Source: Artemisia argyi (lineage: Eukaryota; Streptophyta; Magnoliopsida; Asterales; Asteraceae). Taken from it: a stretch of 64,000 nucleotides of DNA. The notes under the pieces are model-generated. The model was not told the origin of the DNA, searched no databases, and worked only from the letters and a program-made list of their open reading frames with translations. Location of the stretch: contig CM060680.1 of assembly GCA_030686995.1 (NCBI GenBank), positions 79,536,060 through 79,600,059 on the forward strand, written 5' to 3'. Below, piece after piece: positions 1 to 12,287 of the stretch (its first letter is position 1; each line of letters starts with the position of its first letter). The position numbers and the translations under genes were made by a program.

Positions 1-463
1 TAAGTTGTTCATAACTTTTGGACATTCAAGATCAGTCATTTTTATGAGTAAGATAGTTTTTTTAGCAGAGTTAAGAGAAGGGTTTTATGGGTATATAAAG
101 TAACAACCTATAGGGTGGTCGTTAACAGGTAGGTATATGTGAAATTACGATTTTGGCCTTTGGGAAATTTGGATTATGACCAGGTTGTCACCCATGTGAC
201 ATTTGATAAAAATATTGGTATTTGAAAATTTTATAGAGGTGGGAAAATAAAATATGGAATAAATGTTGAGGTTTTAATTTACTTGATGCAAGTATGATTT
301 GTGTTTCTATTACGTGGATTATGATCGTTAACCAAAAGTTTGAGTTTGGTTCACGTACGGTATGTTGTGGGGAACAAGTCAAACAATATTAAGTCACTAT
401 TTGATCACTCGGTGCAATAACCTCGAATTAAGGCTTAACTCTGCATTATGTCAGCGTCACGAA

Positions 464-508
<45 letters not shown>

Positions 509-763
509 CTTATCATAACTAAATATTTTGAGCTTCACTTTTATCATAACTCAACCAAAAAAATCGAGTTATACCATAACTGAATGGGCGGTGTGGTAAC
601 TCATCAATCAAGTTAAGCCATAACTCAGTGTTACCATGGTAACGCACCAAGTTAAAGCTTGCCATAACTCTCACCCACGGTATGGTAACTGGCATCTTAA
701 CGCGATTGAGTTAAGCTATAACTCAACTTGAAAGTCATTGTACCGTGTGCTCTTACATGGCAC
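1..763. other. intergenic, AT-rich, no gene seen
   Basis: No supported coding region. The stretch after the poly(A) tract (about 506-760) repeats short phrases such as CATAACTCA and GGTAAC in both orientations. This looks like a decayed inverted-repeat element, but I cannot fix its ends. Confidence 0.5.
466..505. repeat. poly(A) tract, about 40 bp
   Basis: An uninterrupted run of about 40 A. It could be the tail of an old retroposon on the plus strand, but no recognisable LINE or SINE body precedes it and no flanking duplication was seen. Confidence 0.85.
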
Positions 764-1273
764 TAGGGCTGTAAACGTCCGATAAACATTTCATGAGTCA
801 TTCGGTATAATTTCCATTTATGTTCGTTTACTTATTAAATGGACGAACATGAACAATAATTTACGTTTGATTAGTTAAATGAATAATATAGATAAAAGTC
901 TTATCCGTTCTCTTATATTTGTGAGCGTCGGTTTATGCATTTGTTAACGTTCGTTTATGTTCATATATCGTATTTTTTTATACACTTTAAAATTCGTTTA
1001 GTTAAACAAAACGACAATTATAAAACATGATATTATATATATTCTTAAAAAATTTATGTTTATTAGTCTACGTTCATGTATGTTAGTTCGTTTATGTTTG
1101 TTTAATATCTTATTGAACGAACATGAACAACAACCTAGTTTCTTAATAGATGAACATGAACAACAAAATTTATCCGTTTAAGCGATTGTGTTCATTTATT
1201 TGACCGATTAAAACTAAACGAAAGAACATGAACAAAGCTTCGTTTGTGTTCGTCTGATTCGTTTACAGCCCTG
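764..1273. mobile_element. hAT-like non-autonomous DNA element (AGGGCTGTAAACG ends)
   Basis: The left end reads TAGGGCTGTAAACG and the right end CGTTTACAGCCCT, a terminal inverted repeat of about 13 bp. The interior is AT-rich with many GTTCATG/CATGAAC words in both orientations and no coding capacity. Ends of this kind are common in plant hAT-type MITEs. I could not find a clean 8-bp target-site duplication, so the family assignment is tentative. Confidence 0.6.
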
Positions 1274-2971
1274 CGCAGTGCTATTTGTATAATTATTGAT
1301 CAATTTGAAAAAACAAAAAAATGTAAGTTAACTATAACACTGAGCGTGATTTGCAAACTATTTAAAGATTAAACATTGACAACTTATAAGGGAGAGAAAG
1401 GATTATAATATAAAAATTCAAATACATTTGAAAAATACATAAATTTTAACAAGAAGTGTTTTTGTAAGTAAGTAGAGGATTTTTTTTTTTACTGTTTTCT
1501 GTTGTAACTTGTAAGTTATTATATGTGAACATATAAAGGAAACATTTTGGAGTACAAAAACCAAATGCTGACAAGAAACATCAATTTTCAGTATATTGTT
1601 ACATGTGAAACAAATTTCGAAAGACTAGGAGGAATATCGGAATTATGTTGGGTTTTATGTGGAAAGAGGTAAGTTTTAGATTTTAAAAAAACATTAAAAG
1701 TGATGTGAAATGTGATTAGTTAGCTTTTACTTTTAAGTTTTAACACAGAGATAAGTTAGCTTGTATATTTTATTTAATTTTTTCTTTTTTTGAACAAAGT
1801 TAGCTTGTAGCTGAAAATTACCAAACAAGATTGAAAAGGAAATGGAACTTTCTGGCGGGAATAGAAAAAACAAGTAATTAGATCGATGATGGATGCCAAA
1901 ATGTTAACATGTGATTACATGTGGATTAGTGTTGATTCTTGGCTATAGGGGCCCCATTTGTGGAGTTTTCTTTTGCATGTTATGTGATTCTTGTGTGAAT
2001 GCCCATGGTATCTTTTATAAATACATTGTCCCTCTAGAACTATGATTCAATACACATATTTGATCAATCAAATTGAATTACATGATGTCTCAAAGTTATA
2101 ACATGGCTTTAAAATAATTGATTTTGTCCATTTTTTTTTTTTTTTTCATTAAGACTTTTATAACTATGTATACATTGAAAATGGCCGGCGATAGTCATGA
2201 GGATACCTTAGTACATTAGGACGCACAAATCTTAGTTAAAGACTCCACCACCCCGATAACGTGAACATAAAAACATAACCCTTTTACCTATTATCTTTTA
2301 TTTATAACTAACGATTCACATGTTCGATGTTGGTCCAACTTAATCATAAGAAATGACCAAAATGAATCAACCAGCCCGATACTCAAGACATGTGCATGAA
2401 GTAATAGCATTCGTTTAAAGGCAAAAGGTTCATCATGTACGCCTAACATTGGAAACAAGAACTTTTATAAACAATTTTTTTTTATCATATAAAAATAAAT
2501 TATATACGGGAATGGTTACAATTTGCCACACTACTAGAAAACCTAAAAAACCCAAAATTGTGATTGGAATTATGCTCAATTATTTATTTAAACAAATATA
2601 ATATTAGAATTTGATAACTCTTAAGCAACCTCACTTGACAAATAAATTAATTAATTAAAGGGTTATACCTTATAATTATTGACAACAACATGCATTAGAA
2701 TCCATATTTCTTTAACTAGTTTATATTATTTGCATGTAACATGGCATAATCTAGTATAAATTATGGCGATGAGATGCCATCAATACATCTAACAAGATGT
2801 AGTTTGTTTATCCTTCCTGTACATGTCTCATACTTTTCATTTTTCAGGAGATTAGTTCAGAAAATAAAAACCTAAACATACAAGTTAAAACAAAGTAAGT
2901 AATTTCTACAGTAAGAAATATAGTAAAATATTGTCTTTGCAAATAAGCTAAGCATATCAAAATTCAAAAGT
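1274..2971. other. intergenic, no gene or clear element seen
   Basis: AT-rich non-coding DNA with short homopolymer runs. No open frame with recognisable content on either strand. Confidence 0.5.
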
Positions 2972-3493
2972 AGGGGTGGCAATTTTGTAACTTGACATTA
3001 AACCCGACCTGAAACCAACAAGAAAATTAAGAGATTCAGGTTGAGTCTAAATAGATTTTGGATCGGGTTTGGGTCGTCATATATAACCCATTTATTAAAT
3101 ATGTCAGGTTTGTGTTGAGAATAAATTAAGCCCTGCCAACCTGTTTACCTTTTTTTTTCTTAAATTAAAAATTATTTATATTTATTATATGGGTTAAATG
3201 GGTTAAACAGGTCGACCCGTAAATCCGCTTAACCTGTTTAACTCGTGTAACGTGCTAACGTTTGTATATAAAACGTGTTAAATGGGTCAATCCTGAAACC
3301 CGTTTAACTTATTCAGCTCGTGTAACCTTTTTAACGTGCTAACCCAAGTATTTATACGGGTTAAATGAGTTAGGTTCGAGTTATGCGTAAACATGTTAGG
3401 ATTGATATAGCTGACTCGATGATTAAATGGGTCAGACTCGGGTAGGAGTTTTCTGACCTGCAACCTAAACCCGACCCGAATTGCCACATTTGC
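2972..3493. mobile_element. hAT-type MITE with 8-bp TSD
   Basis: Starts AGGGGTGGCAATTTT and ends AATTGCCACATTTGC, imperfect inverted ends sharing GTGGCAATT. It is flanked on both sides by TCAAAAGT (2964-2971 and 3494-3501), a perfect 8-bp direct duplication as expected for hAT transposition. The interior repeats GGGTTAA, ACCCG and similar words in both orientations, which is why a spurious minus-strand open frame appears at 3287-3487. No transposase. Confidence 0.8.
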
Positions 3494-3501
3494 TCAAAAG
3501 T

Positions 3502-6500
3502 ACTACTGTTTACGTGCGCAATATTGTGTTATTTCAATACTTCTTTGATGTTCACAACATATGTTTTCATTAGACCAAAACAGCGTACAATAATTCAAAA
3601 GCAAAGTGAAGTATTAAACATTGTTAATCGACCAATTGGTGATTTGCATTGTCGGTAACCAACGGTGACAAAACATTATAAAGTTTTATATGAATTGAAG
3701 TGCTTGAATGATATATGAATTGAAGAAGACAGTGACTTTACAACAATTTGCCAAATTCTTCTTAGCCCCTCCAAAAGCACTCACTTTCATATAAAAGGCT
3801 TCTAAAAGACGATTGACCAAACTACCCTAAGATATCTATGGTTTTAGAAACTTAGGTCGATATATAACATGGACTATGATCATTCGGCAGCCAAATAGTT
3901 TGTAAACTACATATAATCATATACTTATCTTTATTTTTAGAACAAACTACTCTACAAAACATAAACAGTACTAGAGTAGAATGTGTGTCCTTTATGGTAT
4001 ATGTTAAGTTGGAAATATGATTTGGAAGATGAAAATGTATATCATACCATGCAATTTAACTTGACCGATAAGTAAAGCAGATCAAGCTCCGGTAATTCAA
4101 ACTCGAACCTTGTAACTCTGGAAGTGCTTGAGCTTTGTGAGACTGAGTCTCCTTAGGCCTTAGCTCATTGAAAAATGGCATATCAGGTTACAAAGTCCGG
4201 AAAGCTTGGGGTTGGCTTTGGCGTATTATATTAACATGTAAATTTTTGAATGTTTCGTACAATTTTAATTCTTACTAACTATTAGTACATGTTTACTAAA
4301 TATTGGTTCATATGGAACTGGAACGTAACATTCATACAAAATAAATAAAAGGATATAACGAATCACGAGCTTGTAAAATGAAAAGATTAGTTGTAAGAAA
4401 TCGAATCATATCTATACAACATTAGCAAGACACTGAATTAATACGAGTAACAACTGTTTTGACTTACTCAAACTTAAAGAAGTGTATATTACGTCAACAA
4501 AAACGAAATTGATCTTCTAAAACTAAAACAAACGTTGTTAAAATTTTGTAATGACTAAATTTGGCTTGAACGGGCATAAAATGGAGATATAACATTTATT
4601 CCAAACAAAGACCGTACTAGTGTTTCCGAACAAGTTATCACATTTAAAATCTTAGAGCCAAAGATTAAAGCAAGTGTAATCAATCAATTTCTTATAGGTA
4701 CACAACTTATAGAAAATCTTAATCTTACAAGTTGTAGGAATGTGTGAAACAAAAAAGTGTAATTAATGAATGATGGTGCCTATATATCGTTATCGATGTG
4801 ATTCATTTTTAGCTCCAAGTATATATACAACTATTAACCTAGCTATTTCAAAGTGGTCACAAAGTTCATTTAAGGTAACTAAATTTCAAAACTAATTATC
4901 AAACTGAACCAAATAAATCATTCCAGTTTGACGCGGCCAAAAGCCTTATAAACTTAACCAAATTGAACATTGCGGTATGAATGGTTTACAATCTGACCCA
5001 AACTCGCCAATTCAACTTAGTGTGGTTTGATTTTGCGGTTTAGCGATTCAAGCTGGCATTTGTGTCATGCATTCATTTGTAATACTATATGAGCTATTCC
5101 TCATACATAAATGTGCTTACTTATGTGTTCTCAAATAATCTCTATGTACTCTTTCATTTTTGCATTTGTATGACATTATATAGAAAATCAAAAGTTACAT
5201 TTAAACTTATATATCAAATTATATATAATTCGTCCTTGCTGGCCCTTGAAGACGCATTCTAGCTTATTACGCAGACCCCCGGAGAAGCGTGCTATGATGT
5301 TGTTTGGGAGGACTTGGTCGTTCAGACTTTAGACGACCGAGTTGTGTATTGTTGTTGTGTGTGAGTGTCTGTGTATTACTTTTCGTGGTGTATATTTGTG
5401 TTTAAGTATGGTATTTTTGGTGGTAAAGTTAGTTGTCTTATGACACTAAGTTGGTGATGAAGTTAATTATAAAGAGAGAAAACATATGTGACGCTAAGTT
5501 AACAGTGGTGAATATGGTCTTGGGTCTCCTTATTACACCCTATATAACATATTGCTGGCCATATAAGGAAGAGAACTAAGGAATAAGAAGCCAGGCTGGA
5601 AGGCATGTTTCACTATTCTTGGAGTGAAACAAGAGGAAAGCATGTCGTGCAACAGAGTTTCACAAGTAGCTGTTTATGTTTTTCTCATATAAAATATTAC
5701 AGTATAAACAAAACAAAAAGTACTAGGAACACCGAAGCCAACCAAACCATATAAATAAACAAAACAAAACAAAAAAAAGGTTTGAAAAAACAAAAGGTAC
5801 AGTTTGGTGCACGTACTTGGAGCACCGAAGCCAAACCATCCCTCTCCGTACCAACCTGTCTTCCATGTGACTCTTTCCACCATTTGGGACCATCATCATC
5901 CCAACCCAAAATGGACTGCTAGAACAAAAATAATAAATTGCAAATTATAATTTCGAACCCTGTTAAAACAACATTAAATCGAGTAAAATGTACTTTTAGC
6001 CTAGTGGTACGGAAATGAGAAAAAAAATGTAAAGGTTGTTCGGTTCAAGTCTAGTGTGAAACGTTTGTAAGGTATTATGTGGTATATAAACATAAATGTA
6101 TTGCTGATTATTAATTTACTGGGTCATCACTAACGTTAACTCAGCGCAATATCACACTTTCACTCCACCGACAAACATCACCACCCAAACATACCTTATG
6201 CACAAATATATCCTACAAAAATCAAAATCGTAACTCACACACACTAAACTACTTAACCAACTTCTCAAGTCGGTCAGTCTATCGACCGAGTTCTCCCATT
6301 TCATTAGCAACGACGCGTCTGTTGGGGAGGAGTTTTATAAGGTCAACGTGTGGGTTACACCCAGCCTAATGCGTGTCTCTTGTTTGATGAATATCTTTGA
6401 TATGGTTAGGCTAAAGTTTGTTAATAGTTTAAAATACTATGTTAAACTGAGAACAGAAACAAGAACTTAACTTGTTATGAAATTAAATAGAAAGAACCAA

Positions 6501-7797
6501 TCTAGCGGACTAGCGATAACCACATAATTCATTTTACGCAAGAATACACAAGCACGCACAAACTTTCGGCTAGAAAAACTTTACATTACAAAATAAATAC
6601 AAGAATAATGCCATGTACCTTTAAACAAAAGTCTACTAGTCTAGACATAAATTGAGTCGATCATAGCAAAGAGCCAAAGAGCAACTACAATAAAGTTTTG
6701 AATTGCCATTACTGATAATGATGTTGCTAAAAATATCTTCTTCTTTTTTTTCTATTATTATTTTGATTATGCACGTGAAAATGTGAAATATATATGAATT
6801 TGATTGCTTGAAGAAAATGGTTGTATCAAGTTTAGTCATTTATGAATGTGATTGAGAAGTGTAAGCTATAGTTATTGTACTACTTGATTGACCTGTAACT
6901 ATAACTATGTTCTAATCAATCACTAGTTTTTGGCCATGGTATAATTGCTATTTTTGGCGGCAAGCATCTATTATTGTTTTAAAGCAACTAGTGTTTAGCG
7001 TTATGTATACAATATATATTGGCAACAAGCAACTAGCGTTTGTAATTTTTTAAACGCTGCTAATATGTACATCAACAGTGTCTGTGATTATTTTGTTTTT
7101 TCTATCTTTAGGTGAAAGTAATTATGTATTATCGAAACTCCTTTTGCTTATATGCTTATTTTGAAGTAAAATAAGAAGATTTTAATAAGCATGTCGATAA
7201 CTACTCATGTCGATAACTACACAATTGAATGTGTTCATTTTGGCTCAAACCATGGACGAAGATAGCAGGGGGCCTAGAGGGTGCCCAGCCTCCTCCAACA
7301 ACGCAGTAGGCCATCCAGTTATCATAAAATAATTGGCCCATGTTTAGTTTTTCATGAATCATTGTTGTTGACCCTATGCATTCATGTAGAAAATCTTTAT
7401 CAATTCAAGACAATACATTTTTTCAGTGGTTACAAAAAAAAGTCTACAAGTTGCCGTCTAAGTGGTAATCAACCACCAACATTTTCGGTGTGTGAAAATC
7501 AGTCAATGGTGGTCAACGATAGTAAAACATATTGAAAACCTGCAAATCTTGTAGGAAATACCAGAAATACGGATTGCTTATAGTAGTTGTTTATATCTAT
7601 TATAAGTTGTTGGTATAAGACAAATCTTGTTCTAACCAAAATTTGCCATAAATACCAAAAACTTTACGAAAATGTCAATCCGTTTAATCCCGCTAGGCCG
7701 ATTACAAGCTTAAGGGAGGTTGATAGACTGACTAACGATTCGCGATTTTGCAACCTTGCATTTTATACGTTACCATATACGTACTATCAACTGCTAA

Positions 7798-7847
<50 letters not shown>

Positions 7848-8399
7848 CCGGATGATTCTTTGATAAGATGTTCTTCGTACTAGTTTTAAGATAGAATAAT
7901 ATGTTCAACAATCATCGCATACATTACTTTTTATGTATATTACACGAAGTGTGACAATCTAAATATCAATTAGCCAAAATGCCAATTTATATGCGTATGA
8001 TAGATCTTGAAAAAAAAAGGTGGCCCCATTCAACTCGGAGTTCTGCCTTTGTCCCTGGCTCAAACTAAAACTTATCTTTTACAAACATATTAACAAACTT
8101 TTATAAATATATTTGATTGAAATTTTTTAACATATTAAGTCGGTTGGAGCTTATTGCTCGACCTAATTATTTCCAAGACTAGACTATTACTTTCTAGCCA
8201 GCCGAAGTCATGTCCACACATTTGATATCTCATACCAGTTCACTTTTTTTTAGTATTTAGTTGCTAATTTATAGTGAGCATCGGTAAATATATACATATT
8301 TAGTTCGTAATTTATGGTGGCTACTTAGCGGTAAATCAACGTTTGGTCTAACACTTTTATGTGTTAGACACTACTCATGTTTGAAAAATGGTAGTTATA
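3502..8399. other. long intergenic stretch, no gene supported
   Basis: No ORF with recognisable protein features. 4860-5060 has AACCAAA/GGTTTG-type words typical of decayed hAT elements. 5220-5650 is slightly more GC-rich and may be retroelement remains. 5700-5840 contains two diverged copies of an ACCGAAGCCAACC-like phrase. 7260-7330 and 8010-8055 have GC-richer TE-like patches (GGTGCCCAGCC, GGTGGCCCC). The open frames here are short and compositionally unconvincing. Confidence 0.45.
7809..7847. repeat. poly(T) tract, about 39 bp
   Basis: A homopolymer run of about 39 T. It could be the tail of a minus-strand retroposon, but no source body was recognised. Confidence 0.85.
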
Positions 8400-8525
8400 A
8401 CATTTGGAGATCTATGTTCAATGTTTTAAAATTGTAACTTGTACAGGAAAAAAGCTTAGTAGTTGGCAAATTTTAAGGGAAAATGTTCATGTATTGGAAG
8501 TATAAGTTTCAACTTTGACTACAAG
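8400..8525. repeat. dispersed repeat, copy 1 (partner at about 16188-16320)
   Basis: Shares a run of phrases with 16188-16320 in the same orientation and order: GGAGATCTATGTT, TTGTAACTT, GTTGGCA, TTTTAAGGGAAAAT, TATTGGAAG and AACTTTGACTA. The copies have diverged by substitutions and small indels. No coding content. The family is unknown to me. Confidence 0.65.
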
Positions 8526-8929
8526 TTTTGTTGCATGAGATGATATGAAAATTTTCTATTGTTTCGTTTTAAATTATCAATAGTTCAACACATTGACCAT
8601 AAGTCCATAAGGCTTAGTTACTGACTCTTTGGAGTTTGGGCTGTTACATTTCTATTTTGTAAATGGCTTTTCTACATTATCTTTTGAATTACTACTGGTA
8701 ACATATATAGAGGCTTTAGTACCAAACCTAATGTTGCTTAGATGGGTTGTTGTTCGTGTGATTAGATTGTGGAACTTGTGGTTCAGTTCAATGGGCCTAT
8801 CTGAAAGACTTGTTGCTCAAATATATCTTTCATCTATTGCCTATTGGAGTATTATTTTGATTATGCACGTGAAATATAAATGAATTGGTTGCATTAAAAA
8901 GTCGTTGAACTATACTTCAATTTCTTTTT

Positions 8930-9245
8930 TCTAACGAAAAAGATTTTATTAAACTCTAGCGAGATGCCAAAGAGCAGTAAAAAAAAATTACAGTGTGAGA
9001 TTACAAGCATTTTTTGAATCAAGCAACCAATCGGTTCAAATTGGACGAAACTTTTTATTCCTATTGACTATCCACGAGAACGAAAGAGTTTTAACTTCAT
9101 CTCCGAACAAATCTTTCCACCGCATTTTAAGGTCGAAACATAATTCGTTTACATAGCGCCAAATAACCCACAACTTGGTTTGAACAACCCTGTCAAAGAC
9201 TTTTTTTTCAAAAGATGTGGAAGAGTAACCGAATCCAACCATTTA
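8930..9245 (-). pseudogene. 3' end of a LINE (L1-type) ORF2, truncated
   Basis: The minus strand translates through a segment reading LWVIWRYVNELCFDLKMRW, then LFGDEVKTLSFSWIVNRNKK, then a Trp-rich WTDWLL end (about 9242 down to 9010). In plant L1-type LINEs this arrangement is the extreme C-terminus of the reverse-transcriptase polyprotein, the zinc-binding RVT tail. Past the stop there is A/T-rich 3'-tail-like sequence to about 8930. The reverse-transcriptase core and endonuclease are absent, so this is a dead 5'-truncated copy. Assigned by pattern memory. Confidence 0.6.
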
Positions 9246-9339
9246 ACAAGATCCAATGCATGAATGTTGGGATCTTAAAAGGAATAAGATTGTTCTATTG
9301 GTCTTGATCGATGTTGCTTCATGTAAGCTATCAATCTTT

Positions 9340-9819
9340 TGATGCCCTTAATATGGCTGAAACTGATGATTGTGGTATTCCTACTAAGGAAGTGATTTTC
9401 GCTGTGGTGTCTGGAAGTACAGTGAAAAAAGTACAGTGAAAGCTAAAGAGGATGGGTCTTTTCAGACTGCTACTACATCACAAGAACCCCTTGTGTGTGA
9501 ACCGAAAGAGAAGGAACAGGTTGGGACTTCTAAACCTAGTGCTTTTTCTCCCCCCCCCCCCCCCCCCCCCCCTTCTTCTACTAAGAGGGGTAACCCATTT
9601 TCTAAGGTGGGAGAGATCGTTGTGTCTGATAGTGATGATGATGATGTTGTTAACACGTTTGATGAGTCCGGTAACCTATTTGGTGGTGGTCACGAGCGTG
9701 AATACGACTATGATGGATATGATTACGATGACTATGAGCAGCAGGTTTATGATCTTCCAGGGAATTTGGATGCTTTTAATGCCATGTATGGCACTAAGCT
9801 TCAAGGTCTTAGGAAGTAA
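9340..9819 (+). pseudogene. proline-rich/acidic ORF with a small frameshifting duplication
   Basis: From about 9340 the plus strand reads SYQSFDALNMAETDDCGIP, then TKEVIFAVVSGSTVK. The phrase AGTACAGTGAAA is then duplicated at 9417-9440 and breaks the frame. After it the frame stays open to 9819: a Thr/Ser/Lys/Glu segment, eight prolines encoded by a C homopolymer, an SDSDDDD acidic patch, a Tyr/Asp-rich stretch, and the end LDAFNAMYGTKLQGLRK. With the duplication removed the whole would be one C-terminal protein fragment of about 155 residues. It may be the C-terminus of a LINE ORF1/zinc-knuckle protein, given the nearby LINE tail, but I do not recognise it with certainty. Confidence 0.45.
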
Positions 9820-10494
9820 TTTTATTTCGTCATTGTCTTTTGTTATCATTTAAATAGTGGTTTGTTTTCTTTCTAGAAAATAGGTAGTATCTTGTTATGT
9901 AAGCTTTTTGCCTATGTAAAGGGCTGAAATATAAGACTCACTCATATCCTTTGTACTTAAATGCTTTTTTAGAATAATATATTTACTGGGTTTTTTGACC
10001 TTTTACCCAAAAAGCTATCAATCTTTTGTCTCATTGAAGTCTCAATGAACTCATTACTATATATATTAATTGTGGTTTGAAACGGTGTCGTGTCATCTAG
10101 CCATCTACAGTGTAACTAATATTTTGGCCTGTTGGGCCCGTTTCATTCCTCTGCTATGTGAACCCAATCCAAAATGAAAGAGAAAAAAAAAACGTTATAC
10201 ATACGTACCATCTCTCTGGAATTCTCCAGATGCATCAACCGCCTCTCTCTCAATTATACTCACACACACATACAATGAAACTCAGATGACGAAGAAGCTA
10301 GAACAATCTCACTCACATATTTCCTGAAGCTTCTTCATCTTCCTATCAGTGGTGTTCACCGACTTATGAAGGTGCGGAGGTTATACCGTGATAAAAAATC
10401 ACTTCGACCCAGTGGTTTTCACAGACTTCTGGGTTAGATCCTGATCAGTTGATGTGTTTTGGATTTCAAGATGATTGAGTTGGTTAGAGCCCCA
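9820..10494. other. intergenic, leader-like sequence before a gene-fragment block
   Basis: Non-coding. The part from about 10190 to 10490 is pyrimidine/CT-rich (CTCTCTCTC, CACACACACA) and resembles a 5' untranslated leader that precedes the ATGGTGGATAAACAAGATGC at 10497. This leader may have been carried along with the gene fragments that follow. Confidence 0.4.
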
Positions 10495-10496
10495 TG

Positions 10497-11183
10497 GTGG
10501 ATAAACAAGATGCATCGCATAGGTTTGTTTTTAATTTTTTAGATTTCAAATATCGATTTAGGGTTATTTTGCTTTGTTAAATCTTTTAATTAGGGTTTCG
10601 TTATAATTTGAGAGTTTTGTTAATTCCACTTTTCCTTATGGTTAGGTTAGTGGTCTTTTTTTAACTTGCTAATGTTCTTTGCTACTGTTTATCAATGTTA
10701 TGATTTTGATTGAAGGTCTTATTGGCTGTGCAAAAATTAGGGGGAAAAAGATGTGGGGTTTATATTCTCTTTTTTGGACCATGTATAGTTCATAGGATCA
10801 GTAGCTAGCTATCCACTTTATGTATAATTGTTTTTGTTTGTGTTTGTGCAAAGCAATCTTCTCGGATATTTTTATATAAGTAATAAAGTCTCTCATTCCA
10901 GTTTATTTTAGGAAGTGACGGAAGCATGTCTGACTACACATATGTAGAAAATGTCGCTCATGCTCTTATATGCGCTGAAGCTGCTTTGGGTTCTCATATG
11001 CTTATCGTGTCTGGAAAGGTAGCATATAGTAACATATTCTTACTCTTGCAAGCACCTTACCTTCAGTAAAATGTGTGTTTAACAATTAGCCAATCTACTG
11101 TAGGTATTCTTCATCACTAATCTTGAGCCAGTGAATTCTTGGGAGTTTTTCTTGCCCATGCTGGAGGGATTACCTTATTACAG
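10497..11183 (+). pseudogene. 3-beta-hydroxysteroid dehydrogenase/C4-decarboxylase-like gene fragment
   Basis: Two spliceable exons. 10912-11018 encodes SDGSMSDYTYVENVAHALIC and then AEAALGSHMLIVSGK. 11104-11183 encodes VFFITNLEPVNSWEFFLPML and then EGLPYYR. AG and GT borders are intact. The YVENVxHAxxCAExAL and FITNLEPxxFWEFxxxxLEGL patterns are hallmarks of plant sterol-4-alpha-carboxylate 3-dehydrogenase/decarboxylase, an ER enzyme of sterol C4 demethylation. The N-terminal Rossmann NAD-binding region and the C-terminal membrane part are missing. The ATG at 10497 gives a short MVDKQDASHR peptide that does not resemble the enzyme's N-terminus. Introns are kept, so this is a genomic fragment, probably captured by a transposon, not a retrocopy. 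Confidence 0.65.
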
Positions 11184-11600
11184 GTAAGGAAATGTTGTCC
11201 GTGTTTATAGAAAAGATTAATCACCAAACTGCAAAATGAATCATCTATGGAATTAATGCGTAAGATAATTGTCATTTACGGTCAATGAATTCTGTTGTAT
11301 ATTAAAAAAAAAGAAAAAAGAAAGTAAACTCATTCTTGAGCTCAAACAAGGAAGAAGTGAAGAACCATTGAACTCATTGTTTGTGAATGCTCTACCTAAC
11401 AAAAAATTTGATACCTTCTCTCTTTTGTGTTAAGTTGTAAGTGGTATTTAATAACATTGAACTATGGTTCCAACTTTATAAGTTAAAGCATTTCTACCAA
11501 GTAAAAGATGTTTGGTATTGGTCGCATTATGTGATGCACATGTTGTCATAAAACTTGCGTTTGCTATTATCTGGTTATGTCCTACGTGCTCTTTCTATTA

Positions 11601-11785
11601 CTACCTCTGTCCCACAATAAGTGTCCACTTTGAATTTTCAAAGTCTTACTCATTCAACTTTGACCATAAATATTTTTATTTGTGTTATGTAATACTTGAT
11701 GAAAAATATATGAATGGATTGAGTTTTAAATGTATTTTCATTTATATAATTTTCATCAAGTATTATATAACACAAATAATTATTA
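11601..11785. mobile_element. Stowaway-like MITE, 3' end missing
   Basis: Follows a TA dinucleotide and begins CTACCTCTGTCCCACAATAA, a typical Stowaway (Tc1/mariner) terminal sequence. The interior forms a hairpin: TTTGTGTTATGTAATACTTGAT pairs with a later ATCAAGTATTATATAACACA. The mirror-image right terminus is absent. After it, AGCGCGTGATTA occurs twice (about 11784 and 11830). The interior resembles that of the complete Stowaway at 53884-54146. Confidence 0.7.
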
Positions 11786-11959
11786 GCGCGTGATTATCTC
11801 TTAAGTGCTTTTTCTGTAATATAATATTAGCGCGTGATTAGTCATTTTGTGGTTACCCATGCCGAGGATTTAGTATCGCATCTTAAAATTGATTATTTGC
11901 ATATTTATGGTTCGAGATTGCTTATATATTTTGGCTATGCATTGTTTACCAATGACTGT

Positions 11960-12160
11960 ATCTTGCAGGGGCTTCCATTGTACTCCTACTATCTACAGTT
12001 GATAAGGAAAAGACGCAGTGCTTTGTGGATGCTTGATTGCGGTTTAGGTTGCAGATGTTACTTTTCTATGATGGTTTCTATGGTGAACTCGGCTTGAATG
12101 ATGATCACTTTGACGCGATTGGTTCTAGAGCAAAAAAACCTTATCCGGTACTTCTTATCC
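11960..12160 (+). pseudogene. unrecognised exon-like fragments
   Basis: After an acceptor-like TTGCAG at about 11969 there is an open stretch. A second piece reads GLNDDHFDAIGSRAKKPYP up to a GT at about 12150. It is followed downstream by a duplicated exon (12288-12923). The amino-acid patterns look like genuine protein, but I do not recognise the family. Frame changes between pieces suggest decay. Confidence 0.35.
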
Positions 12161-12287
12161 CATCTTATAAATTTCGGTACTTATTGTTCAATTTATAAGA
12201 GACTTGAGTACTGGAAGAAGAAAGGAACTGATTACGTTTGTTTTATGAAGTACGTGTGAGCTTCTAACCAGGGCCCATTTCAACAGC

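Noticed and set aside
764..1273. Confident hAT assignment of this element
   Set aside because: Terminal repeats are good but no 8-bp duplication could be found, so it is listed as hAT-like only.
5674..5909. Two overlapping minus-strand frames of about 70 codons
   Set aside because: They arise from AACAAAAC low-complexity DNA (Phe/Leu/Val/Cys peptides) with no protein-like pattern.
7281..7883. 84- and 98-codon plus-strand frames
   Set aside because: One ends in a poly-Phe run made by the poly(T) tract; neither has a recognisable domain or splice context.
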